Below, piece by piece: positions 40,460-48,058 of a DNA stretch of 54,653 nucleotides. The stretch is taken from contig CAIJXV010000120.1 in the NCBI GenBank assembly GCA_903824675.1, forward strand, positions 1-54,653, given 5' to 3'. The notes below the pieces were generated by a model. That model was given only the letters and a program-made list of their open reading frames with translations, was not told the DNA's origin and ran no database searches. The first letter of the stretch is position 1. The number at the start of each line of letters is the position of its first letter. Both the position numbers and the translations under genes were made by a program. Source of the stretch: an uncultured bacterium. GTDB taxonomy: Bacteria; Verrucomicrobiota; Kiritimatiellia; CAIKKV01; CAIJXV01.

Positions 40460-42469
40460 ATGGAAAATATTGATTTCATTCGCGATTTGGCCATGGTTCT
40501 CGCCGCCGCGGCGGGCATGGCTGTCCTTTTTTACCGGATTCATCAGCCGCCGGTGCTCGGTTATCTCCTGGCCGGATTGATCGTCGGACCGCATACTCCC
40601 TCCTTTGCCTCGGTTTCGAATCCAACCACCCTCCGCATCTTTGCTGACTTGGGCATCATTTTGCTGATGTTCACCCTCGGCTTGGAATTCAATTCCCAGA
40701 AATTGCGGAAGGTCGGTGCCACGGCGGTTTTCACCGCATGTTTCGATGTCGCCATCCTGCTGTGGCTGGGCTATTCCTTTGGCCGGATGATGGGCTGGAG
40801 TGCCATCCAAAGTCTTTTTCTCGGCGCCATCATCTGCGATTCGTCCACCACGATCCTGGCCAAAATTCTCAAGGATCTGGGCTGGGGTAAACGAAAATTC
40901 GCCGACCTGGTCGTCGGCATCACGCTCGTCGAAGACGTCCTCGCCGTCGTCCTGATCGCCGCCCTCACCGGACTGGGCGCCGCCGGCACGCTCCCGACCC
41001 GAAGTTTATTAATCAGCTTTGGCGGACTCCTCGTCTTCATGATCTCCCTGCTGGTCGTCGGCTGGCTGATCCTGCCCGGAATTCTCGGGTGGATCAAACG
41101 TTTCCATAGCGACGAACTGATTGTGGTCTCCCTCATGGGGCTCTGCTTTACCATCGCCGTAATCGCGGTCAAACTCCAATACAGCATCGCGCTGGGCGCC
41201 TTCATTCTCGGTTTCGTAATCTCCGAGGCCGGGCCCGACCACCGGATCGAGAATTTAATGATGCCCTTGCGCCACCTCTTCAGTGCCATCTTCTTTGTCG
41301 CGATCGGGATGATGATCGATCCCGATATTCTCATCGCCCATGCCGGACTGATCCTGCCCGTTACAGCGCTGGTGATTTTCGGGAAAATCGCCGCCAACAC
41401 GACCGGATGCCTGCTCGTCGGAGAGTCGCCCGGCACGTCATTACGCACCGGCATCGCCATGGCCCAGATCGGCGAGTTCGCCTATCTCATCGCCGCCTTG
41501 GGTTTAACCCTGGGACTGACCCAAAACTACCTTTTTCAAGTCGCCATCAGCGTCTCCGCCCTTACCACCCTCATTAATGTCCAGTTGTTACGCCATTGCG
41601 ACCCCATCGTCAACTGGGTCGGCACCCATACCAGTCCCCGCCTCCATGAAGCCCTCGCCATGTACGGCCGCTGGCTGGGGACCTTTTCGCATTCCTATTT
41701 TGATAATCCCATCCGAAAATCTTTTCGGCGTTCAATGTTGATCATCGCCATCAATACCGCCCTGATCGCCGGAATCTTCTTCGCGTTCAGTCGGGTCGCG
41801 TGGCATTGGCCCTCCCTGCCGGTCTGGATTGGGGGTTCCAATGCCCTCCTTTGGCTGGCGGCCAGCCTGATCGCCTCTCCCCTCTATGTCGCCAATATCC
41901 GTAAAATCCAGGCGCTGGGCATGTTGCTCTCCGAATTGTGCGTGCCCGCTTCGCTTCGGGCTGGCTGGGCGCGCAGTGTCCGCGCCTTGATCGCCAACAC
42001 GGTCCTTCTGCTGGGCCTGGTCTGCCTGGGCCTGATTACCCTGTTCCTCAGCGCCACCTTTCTGCCGTCACCCGCCGTGCTGACGGTCATTATCATCGCG
42101 GTTCTGATCATCATGTGGGCTCGTTGGCGTACGCTCTCCCGCATCTACAGTCTGGCTCAATCCACTGTCTTCCGCCGCATGGGTACAGGCCCGGAAACCA
42201 CTCCACCGGTTTCCGGTCAAGCCTCCAAATTACTCAATCTTCACATGGAATCCATTGCCGTGGCCCCCACGTCTTCCGTCGCCTATCAACGCCTGGCGGA
42301 TATCGGTCTTCGCACCCGCACCGGCGCCAATGCCGTCAGCATCGAACGCGCCGGCACAGCCATTCTCAGTCCGGGACCGGACGAAATTCTACGCCCGGAC
42401 GACCGCGTGTTTCTGGTCGGACGCCCGGACCAGATTGCCGCCGCCAAACAACTGCTCGATCCGGCGTAA
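40460..42469 (+). CDS. CPA2 cation:proton antiporter (Kef type) with C-terminal TrkA-C domain
   Basis: A 669-residue membrane protein. The first about 385 residues form the Na+/H+-exchanger fold (VLGYLLAGLIVGPHTPSF, LGIILLMFTLGLEFNSQ, ICDSSTTILAKIL). A further four hydrophobic segments (about 425-570) are followed by a TrkA-C-like ligand domain (about 590-669: MESIAVAPTSSVAYQRLADI, DEILRPDDRVFLVGRPD). There is no TrkA-N/RCK-N Rossmann domain. It likely exchanges K+ or Na+ for H+ under control of a ligand on the TrkA-C domain. It starts three bases after the RND stop without a strong ribosome site, so it is probably co-translated with the pump. Confidence 0.9.
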   Translation: MENIDFIRDLAMVLAAAAGMAVLFYRIHQPPVLGYLLAGLIVGPHTPSFASVSNPTTLRIFADLGIILLMFTLGLEFNSQKLRKVGATAVFTACFDVAILLWLGYSFGRMMGWSAIQSLFLGAIICDSSTTILAKILKDLGWGKRKFADLVVGITLVEDVLAVVLIAALTGLGAAGTLPTRSLLISFGGLLVFMISLLVVGWLILPGILGWIKRFHSDELIVVSLMGLCFTIAVIAVKLQYSIALGAFILGFVISEAGPDHRIENLMMPLRHLFSAIFFVAIGMMIDPDILIAHAGLILPVTALVIFGKIAANTTGCLLVGESPGTSLRTGIAMAQIGEFAYLIAALGLTLGLTQNYLFQVAISVSALTTLINVQLLRHCDPIVNWVGTHTSPRLHEALAMYGRWLGTFSHSYFDNPIRKSFRRSMLIIAINTALIAGIFFAFSRVAWHWPSLPVWIGGSNALLWLAASLIASPLYVANIRKIQALGMLLSELCVPASLRAGWARSVRALIANTVLLLGLVCLGLITLFLSATFLPSPAVLTVIIIAVLIIMWARWRTLSRIYSLAQSTVFRRMGTGPETTPPVSGQASKLLNLHMESIAVAPTSSVAYQRLADIGLRTRTGANAVSIERAGTAILSPGPDEILRPDDRVFLVGRPDQIAAAKQLLDPA

Positions 42470-42498
42470 ATGGGGGGACCGCTTTCGTCCTGCCCCTT

Positions 42499-43446
42499 TT
42501 ACCTTTGCTTCCGCCCCAGCCAGAATCGTAGGCCGGCGATCAAACCCAAGGGTAACGCGGCGCCGAGAACCAATAATTGAAATCGGGAAACTATGCCTCC
42601 TCCGGGTGTTTGCACCGCCAGGTTGGCATAGATCAGGACCAGGGCCGTCCAGATCATTCCAAAATTCCAAAATCGATCCATGGCATGCGTTCGTTGCAGT
42701 CCCGGAATTCGTCTTTTACTCACGGGCCAGAACAAACGCGAACCCAAAAACCCAAGCTGGTCGGCCAGGATATGCGAGGCATAGGCCAACGCCAAAAGAA
42801 GCGCGGCGCCAACCGATCGGAAAACAACTCCTCCCAGCAAACCGAGGGCCACCGCGGTGAGCAGGCTGTGCGATGCGCCCCGATGCCACGGCAAAAACTC
42901 AATCGCAATCCGCCCGTCCCGCCCTGGAACCAGGTCCAGAATGGGGCCATCAAAGATATCCACCGTAATGTCCGCCACATAGTCGAGTCGAATGGGAAAA
43001 TCGAGCGCGGCCGTGACGGGAGCCGCCATGACCGGCGCGAAATCTTCGACCGGCACCTGACCGGTCGTCACCACCGGCCCGAGGGTGACCGTCACCCGGC
43101 GGCGCGGGGGATCAAATCGCACCCGGTATTGTCGCCACCGATCCCCTCTCACCGGCATGGTGTCCAACTTCACCCCTATCGTCCGTCCCTCCGCACCTGC
43201 CCGCCGCACGGCCTCAACCAATCCGGCGGCCATGGACGCGAGGTCGGGCGACAGTGGATCCGGCGCCAGTTCGATCTCGGTGCGGGCCCAAAATCGGAAT
43301 CCTCGAAAATCCAAGGTGTCCGGGAGAATTCCGACAATCCCACTCAACACCAGCAACGTCCCCTCACCGTTCATTCCCGCCTGAACCGCGAAAGGAAAAC
43401 AAGACGCGGTTGCCACAGCGCCAATAAAATGGGTCAAGCCTTTCAT
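42499..43446 (-). CDS. YdjM-like (LexA-regulated inner-membrane) metal-dependent hydrolase family protein
   Basis: A 315-residue membrane protein. The N-terminus (THFIGAVATASC, LSGIVGILPDTLDF) and the later HRGASHSLLTAVALGLLGG and ASHILADQLGFLGSRLF give the His/Asp pattern of the YdjM/DUF457 family. Residues about 55-160 form a soluble insert that is unusual in length. The family's reaction is unknown; phospholipid-linked hydrolysis has been supposed. The gene converges with the antiporter gene and begins near a palindrome at 43448. The ribosome site is weak. Confidence 0.83.
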   Translation of the reverse strand: MKGLTHFIGAVATASCFPFAVQAGMNGEGTLLVLSGIVGILPDTLDFRGFRFWARTEIELAPDPLSPDLASMAAGLVEAVRRAGAEGRTIGVKLDTMPVRGDRWRQYRVRFDPPRRRVTVTLGPVVTTGQVPVEDFAPVMAAPVTAALDFPIRLDYVADITVDIFDGPILDLVPGRDGRIAIEFLPWHRGASHSLLTAVALGLLGGVVFRSVGAALLLALAYASHILADQLGFLGSRLFWPVSKRRIPGLQRTHAMDRFWNFGMIWTALVLIYANLAVQTPGGGIVSRFQLLVLGAALPLGLIAGLRFWLGRKQR

Positions 43447-43447
43447 T

Positions 43448-43457
43448 ATGATATCAT
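43448..43457. promoter_or_regulatory. Perfect 10-bp palindrome at the YdjM-like gene start
   Basis: ATGATATCAT is fully self-complementary and lies directly before the ATG on the minus strand. It may be an operator half-site pair or chance in this AT-rich stretch. Confidence 0.2.
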
Positions 43458-43483
43458 TAGGTTATTTAGACAGTAGGGTCTTA

Positions 43484-43537
43484 GGCTGTAGGTTTGCCAA
43501 AAAGAGACCGTTAGACTGTAGGCGCGTTGGCTGTAGA
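43484..43537. repeat. Three CTGTAGG-type short repeats
   Basis: GGCTGTAGG (43484-43492), GACTGTAGG (43514-43522) and GGCTGTAGA (43529-43537) lie in one orientation. They are the inverse of the CCTACAGCC copies at 43610 and 44061. The array sits in the gap between the YdjM-like gene and the four-helix-bundle gene. Confidence 0.55.
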
Positions 43538-43597
43538 TTTGCAGCGGTCGACCCCTTTTGTCTGTTCCCCATCGCTTTCTCTGTGCCATCCGTCTCA

Positions 43598-43618
43598 CCA
43601 TCTAAACCACTACAGCCT
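43598..43618. repeat. Dispersed CTACAGCC repeat, copy next to the four-helix-bundle gene
   Basis: CCATCTAAACCACTACAGCCT matches the 33566 copy at 19 of 21 positions and is followed by a pyrimidine-rich tract, as in the other copies. It lies just past the 3' end of the four-helix-bundle gene. Confidence 0.55.
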
Positions 43619-43631
43619 CGGCCCTTTCCCC

Positions 43632-43985
43632 TCAGTGTTTCCGTAATGCCCGTATCAAAGATCCTAAGACTTTTTCGGTTTCTTGAATTTTCGAATCAAG
43701 CAGTTCAAAGCCATGCACAATAAAGCCTAAACGGTTTGAAAGAGTGCATTGATAATGCAGTTCGCGCAAAGAGCCAAATGCAATTTCAAGAAAACGAAGG
43801 TATTCGACCTGACTTTCACGGGCACATCCTTCAACGATATTGGAGGGGACCGAAATCGATGCTCGCCTCATTTGGGAAGTCATCCCATATATCTCCTCTT
43901 TGGGAAATAATCTGGTCACCTGATAGATCAACAGCGCAATTTCGTCCGCCAATTCAAAAGCCCTGAGTTTCGTATGATCTCGCAT
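43632..43985 (-). CDS. Four-helix-bundle protein (23S rRNA intervening-sequence family)
   Basis: A 117-residue helical protein with the family pattern: RDHTKLRAFELADEIALLIY, EIYGMTSQMRRASISVPSNI, VEGCARESQVEYLRFLEIA and GSLRELHYQCTLS. Members were first found inside 23S rRNA intervening sequences and are structurally related to the Avd protein of diversity-generating retroelements, but here there is no rRNA or reverse transcriptase. ATG 43985 is preferred over 43988 because AAGGAGG lies five bases upstream. The flanks carry copies of a short CCTACAG/CTGTAGG repeat, so the gene and repeats may have moved together. Confidence 0.88.
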   Translation of the reverse strand: MRDHTKLRAFELADEIALLIYQVTRLFPKEEIYGMTSQMRRASISVPSNIVEGCARESQVEYLRFLEIAFGSLRELHYQCTLSNRLGFIVHGFELLDSKIQETEKVLGSLIRALRKH

Positions 43986-44047
43986 CATCCCCTCCTTCGA
44001 AATAAAATGCGCCCTTCACTCCGCCTCCCAGTCTAAATCCCTTCCCC

Positions 44048-44070
44048 TACCGTTTACGCCCCTACAGCCT
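44048..44070. repeat. Dispersed CTACAGCC repeat, copy upstream of the four-helix-bundle gene
   Basis: TACCGTTTACGCCCCTACAGCCT matches the copy at 33566-33588 at 20 of 23 positions, 10.5 kb away. It lies between the four-helix-bundle gene and the TctA-like gene. Confidence 0.55.
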
Positions 44071-44085
44071 AGGCCCCTTCTTCTC

Positions 44086-45417
44086 TCACATCTTCAACAC
44101 CCCCAGCCACTCCGCCACTCGGGCGCCATAGCCCGCCAGATTACAAGCGAGGGGCAGAAGAATGACCCCCAAAGCATTCATCCGCCGGGTGCCGAACAGC
44201 AACGGCAACAGCCCGATTGCCGTTGCCACCAACATAATACCCAGTCCCCACGCCCCCGTTTGGGCAGCCACCACGAAAATCAACAATCCGATCGCCAGTC
44301 CGCTGAAACGGCGATACCCCAGACGGCGCAGAAGTCGTAGACTCCCCCGGATCAAGGGCCTGCCCAGGAGATAGCCAATTCCAACTGCCGCCAGGGCCCC
44401 CGCCAGGACCATCGCAAAATCGGCCAGCGTTCCTCCCCCATACCCCAGACTCTTGAACAACGCGGCGCCTCCACCGCGAACCCGCGCAAACCCCGGGGTC
44501 CACAACAACAGAAAACCGCCACCGTAATAGATCGTCTTGGACGCGCCTTGGGATAGCAAAAAAGAGCGATCCTCACGAATGCCGACCGCATGCCCTGCCA
44601 GTAATCCGCCCATACCGCCGGTTACACCGGGAAAATAGGCGGAAAAACATCCCCCTAGAAAGCCGGCACCCACCCCCAGAATGCTTATTGCCCGGCCGGG
44701 CCGGGAGACCTTGTGCAGGCGCTGGGCCGGGAGACGGACGGAACTAAGTCCGGTTATCAATAGCCCGGGCAAGGCGAACAATCCCACGAAAGCCGGAGAC
44801 AGATTGGCTCCGGGGCCCCGCGAGCCGGATCCAAAATCATACATCACGATAAAGCCCAGTAAGCCCGACAAGACAAAAGTCAACAAACCCACAGCCAGGC
44901 CCATCCATCCTTCGGCGAGTTTCCGCCACCCCCCGGGCCCTCGCCTCGTTGTCCGGGGCCATTCAGACAGAAGCATGAAGGCGATCACGCTCCATAAAAT
45001 CCAGGCATAATGCGGCCGTAATACCCGATGCAAAGCCGGCAAAGCCCAGAAGCCGGTCAGGCCGAGAACCAGAACACAAAGAATGAATCCGATAACACCG
45101 CCCACCAGAGTCAACTCGATGGCCGCCCGAGCCTGCCCCCGAAGGGCCCATGATTGACCCGGTAAAACCGTGAACAATGCGCTTTCGTCAGGCGCGGCCA
45201 GCAGGATGGAAGGGATCGAATTCAGCAAGCTCCAGGTAACGATCATCGTTACAAAAAACAAACCGATCACCGGCGCCGGAAGCGAAGCTAAAATCGGAAA
45301 AAGAGAAATACAGCCGATCACTGCCCCCAAAACATTGTAAATATGCAAACCCGGCAGGCAGCCTAAAATGGAACCCCAAACCGACCCCAGTATAATAGCG
45401 CCCAGTATAAATCCCAT
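44086..45417 (-). CDS. TctA-like (DUF112) membrane permease, solitary
   Basis: A 443-residue, strongly hydrophobic protein with about ten to twelve membrane segments. It shows the paired, inverted-topology glycine-rich loops of TctA-type permeases: LGSVWGSILGCLPGLHIYNV near the N-terminus and FSAYFPGVTGGMGGLLAGHA in the middle. It resembles the archaeal-type TctA relatives. The TctB and TctC partners of the tripartite tricarboxylate transporter are not nearby, so it may act alone. A G-rich purine tract precedes the ATG. It follows the DUF2207 gene by 89 bp on the same strand. Confidence 0.78.
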   Translation of the reverse strand: MGFILGAIILGSVWGSILGCLPGLHIYNVLGAVIGCISLFPILASLPAPVIGLFFVTMIVTWSLLNSIPSILLAAPDESALFTVLPGQSWALRGQARAAIELTLVGGVIGFILCVLVLGLTGFWALPALHRVLRPHYAWILWSVIAFMLLSEWPRTTRRGPGGWRKLAEGWMGLAVGLLTFVLSGLLGFIVMYDFGSGSRGPGANLSPAFVGLFALPGLLITGLSSVRLPAQRLHKVSRPGRAISILGVGAGFLGGCFSAYFPGVTGGMGGLLAGHAVGIREDRSFLLSQGASKTIYYGGGFLLLWTPGFARVRGGGAALFKSLGYGGGTLADFAMVLAGALAAVGIGYLLGRPLIRGSLRLLRRLGYRRFSGLAIGLLIFVVAAQTGAWGLGIMLVATAIGLLPLLFGTRRMNALGVILLPLACNLAGYGARVAEWLGVLKM

Positions 45418-45506
45418 CCCCGTCCCCTCTCCCCTTTTTCCCTGCCCACAGTTCTTTAGCGTAATTTACGGGTCATGACACCTTTATTTCTATTTGTTCC
45501 GTTCCC

Positions 45507-47492
45507 TCACCACCCTCCGCCGCCTCCCCCGCCTCCCCCGCCACCGGAGGATCCGCCTCCCCCGCCCCCCCCGCTTCCACCCGAGCTGGAACCGGGCGCG
45601 GTGGATGCGGCCGCGATCGCCGTCGACATCGAACTCCCCAATGCCTGAGTGAAACCCACGGCACCCAGGGCGACCCACGACCGGCCGGAATACCAAGTCG
45701 GCGAGTATGTCGAATCTTCCTCACCGGCTTGGGCCAGAACGTCCGCGAATTGTTCCGCCCATTCCTGCTCCACATCCAGGGCCAGGGCATAAGGCAGAAA
45801 CTGTTCGAATAATTCGGGCGTCCGCTGCGGCGGATTTTCCAGGTTGAGCCGATCTTTTTCGCCCACCTTCAGGTACCAGCGAAACCCTTCGATCTGGTCC
45901 AGAATCTTCCGGCCAGTCCATGTGGGCGCCTTGAGGAGATGATAAAAGAATCCATTCATTAGAGCACCCACCAGGAAAAAAACGGGGACCCAGACCGACG
46001 CGGTTTTCGTCAGGAAAAAAAGCCCCAAAAACTCCCCACCCAAAAAAGGCAGAGCGAAGAGGGTTGAGGGCAAGGCCTTATGCCAGGGACCCGAACGCCA
46101 CAGCGAAACACAAGCGGACAGCAAAAAGGTTACGACCAGGGTCCAAATCGACAACCAGAAGAGGGCGAAGATCGCACCGCCTATCTCGCGACTCCCCACC
46201 AGTGAAAGGGCCAGGGGGCCCAATGAAAACAAAAGGCCCACCACCCAATACCCCAGATTTTTTTCAAAATACCGGTTCTCGAGTAATTTAGTTAAAACCG
46301 ATTCCATTCCCTTTTTCGCCGCACTGACGGAGAGATGGCTGGATTGAACCAACCGAACCACCGTCCGGGTCTTCAGCAGTTTATCGAGAAGGACCTGTTC
46401 CTCGGGCGCCAATCCGGGGGCCTGTGCATTTTTCAAACGGATACTGTATTCCACCGTCTTCTTTTCAGCGGCCGCTGCAAGCTTGACCGCTATCTCAGGT
46501 GCATGCGCTTTTTTTAATAGTTCCCTGATTTCCCGGGTGCTCTCTTCCACTGTTACCGCACCCTTGACCGCCAAATTGATCAGGCCGGCCGCGAACGATT
46601 TATCATCAAATCCCATCCGCACCAACCCGCGTACGGCAGCCGGTGAAAAGCCTTTCGGTGGTGAATATAAGGGGATGATCACTCCCCGCTTCGGATCTTT
46701 GCCAACCGCGAGCCAGACCAATAGATAATAAATACAAACCAACACCAGACCGGCGGCGGCCAGGAAGATCCCGGGATTCTCCCGAATCCGGCGCATCCAT
46801 TGATCCCGTGGCGTGGGAGCAACAATAGTCCCCTTCGGCCAGGAGACGACAATCGTCAGTCCCTCCCGGGAACTCAACCCTCGGGTTGAGACGAAGCCCA
46901 CCTCATTATCGGCAAATTTTTCAACCTGATAATCCCGGCCGCGTGCCCCTTGGGGTCCTGTGTAGGCTTCGGTCGCCGTAATATCCACGCCCGCAGGCAG
47001 CCGGACACCGGCCGTGACTCGATCGATGGGGAATTCCCACCCGTTGCCGGTTACATTCCAATAAAGCTCATCGTGGTCCTTAAAAAAACCTAATTGCCGG
47101 TCCGTTCGATAGGTCAGGGTATAGGTATAATTGCCCAGCGGCAGCATAACGCTTGATTGGCCGATATAAACTCTCACCCCGTTTTCACGCTTTTCAGTGT
47201 GGAACGGTTCGGGATTTCCATCCCGGAGAACCCGAACCACTTCAAATCCCGTTTTGGCGACAAGCCCCCATTCGCCCTGATAAATCTGAGGGAAATCGCG
47301 ATAAATCCCGCGCTTGATACTCTGCCGTTCCGCCCGAACCCGAATGGTTTCCGTCACCGTCATCGTCGCGTCCGGATTCACCTCGATGCGGCTGTCAAAG
47401 GCCAGAATGCGCTCGTCCGCCGACGCAGAAATCGCTCCGCCGAGCAGGATCGCCAACCCCACGCGCAAGACCCAGCGCGGTATGATGTTCAT
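45507..47492 (-). CDS. DUF2207-domain membrane protein with glycine-rich tail
   Basis: A 661-residue protein. A signal peptide (about 1-25) is followed by the DUF2207 beta-rich extracytoplasmic domain (about 28-230: EVNPDATMTVTETIRVRAER, RGIYRDFPQIYQG). A membrane helix (about 242-262), a cytoplasmic region and a pair of helices (about 420-500) come next. The last about 30 residues are nearly all Gly/Ser and end in Trp, as is usual for these proteins. They sit beside lemA in many genomes, and here the start ATGA overlaps the lemA stop. Function is unknown; a role in the cell envelope is generally supposed. Confidence 0.9.
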   Translation of the reverse strand: MNIIPRWVLRVGLAILLGGAISASADERILAFDSRIEVNPDATMTVTETIRVRAERQSIKRGIYRDFPQIYQGEWGLVAKTGFEVVRVLRDGNPEPFHTEKRENGVRVYIGQSSVMLPLGNYTYTLTYRTDRQLGFFKDHDELYWNVTGNGWEFPIDRVTAGVRLPAGVDITATEAYTGPQGARGRDYQVEKFADNEVGFVSTRGLSSREGLTIVVSWPKGTIVAPTPRDQWMRRIRENPGIFLAAAGLVLVCIYYLLVWLAVGKDPKRGVIIPLYSPPKGFSPAAVRGLVRMGFDDKSFAAGLINLAVKGAVTVEESTREIRELLKKAHAPEIAVKLAAAAEKKTVEYSIRLKNAQAPGLAPEEQVLLDKLLKTRTVVRLVQSSHLSVSAAKKGMESVLTKLLENRYFEKNLGYWVVGLLFSLGPLALSLVGSREIGGAIFALFWLSIWTLVVTFLLSACVSLWRSGPWHKALPSTLFALPFLGGEFLGLFFLTKTASVWVPVFFLVGALMNGFFYHLLKAPTWTGRKILDQIEGFRWYLKVGEKDRLNLENPPQRTPELFEQFLPYALALDVEQEWAEQFADVLAQAGEEDSTYSPTWYSGRSWVALGAVGFTQALGSSMSTAIAAASTAPGSSSGGSGGGGGGGSSGGGGGGGGGGGW

Positions 47493-48043
47493 AGACGCAC
47501 CTCGGGAGTATTCCGCTCCGTGGCGGATTCGATTTCAAAAAACTCAGCCCGCGCGAACCCGCACATCCCCGCCACGATCCGGCTGGGAAAGGATTCCACC
47601 AGATTATTCAGGTCGCGCACACTGCCATTGTAAAAACGCCGCGCATATTGAAGGTGATCCTCGATCTCGACCAGATTCCGGCTTAACTCGCTAAAATTCT
47701 GGCCGGCCTTGAGATCCGGATAGGCTTCCGCCAGCGCCACCAAGGCGCGTAACCGGCCCCCCAAGTCTTGTTCGGCCGGAGCCGCCGATGACGCCCCCCG
47801 GGCTTCCACCGCCCGGGCCCGGCTTTGCGCCAGGTCGTCAAACAGTCCCTTTTCATGCACCTGGTAACCCCGGACGCATTCAACCAGTGTCGGCACCAGG
47901 TCATGTCGCCGTTTCAATTGGACATCGACCCCGCTCCACGCCTCATTCACTTGGTTTTTCAACCGGATCAATCGGTTGAAGATCGTCAGGAACCCGATTC
48001 CCAACGCGATCACCCCTGCCACTATCCAATACCTAGGGTTCAT
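47489..48043 (-). CDS. lemA: LemA-family protein
   Basis: A 184-residue protein with an N-terminal membrane anchor (about 5-24) and a helical bundle beginning NRLIRLKNQVNEAWSGVDVQ and LKRRHDLVPTLVECVRGYQ, the LemA signature. RFYNGSVRDLNNLVESFPS is the conserved C-terminal stretch. The biochemical role is unknown. Operon with the DUF2207 protein is a recurring pairing. AAAAGGA precedes the ATG. Confidence 0.94.
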   Translation of the reverse strand: MNPRYWIVAGVIALGIGFLTIFNRLIRLKNQVNEAWSGVDVQLKRRHDLVPTLVECVRGYQVHEKGLFDDLAQSRARAVEARGASSAAPAEQDLGGRLRALVALAEAYPDLKAGQNFSELSRNLVEIEDHLQYARRFYNGSVRDLNNLVESFPSRIVAGMCGFARAEFFEIESATERNTPEVRL

Positions 48044-48058
48044 TGAGCCGTCCTTTTT

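Noticed and set aside
43632-43985. Diversity-generating retroelement, because the small helical protein is related to Avd.
   Set aside because: There is no reverse transcriptase, template repeat or variable-repeat target gene in the window.
45507-45600. The glycine codon run at the end of the DUF2207 gene as a tandem repeat element.
   Set aside because: It stays in frame and encodes the Gly/Ser-rich tail ending in Trp that is usual for this family next to lemA.
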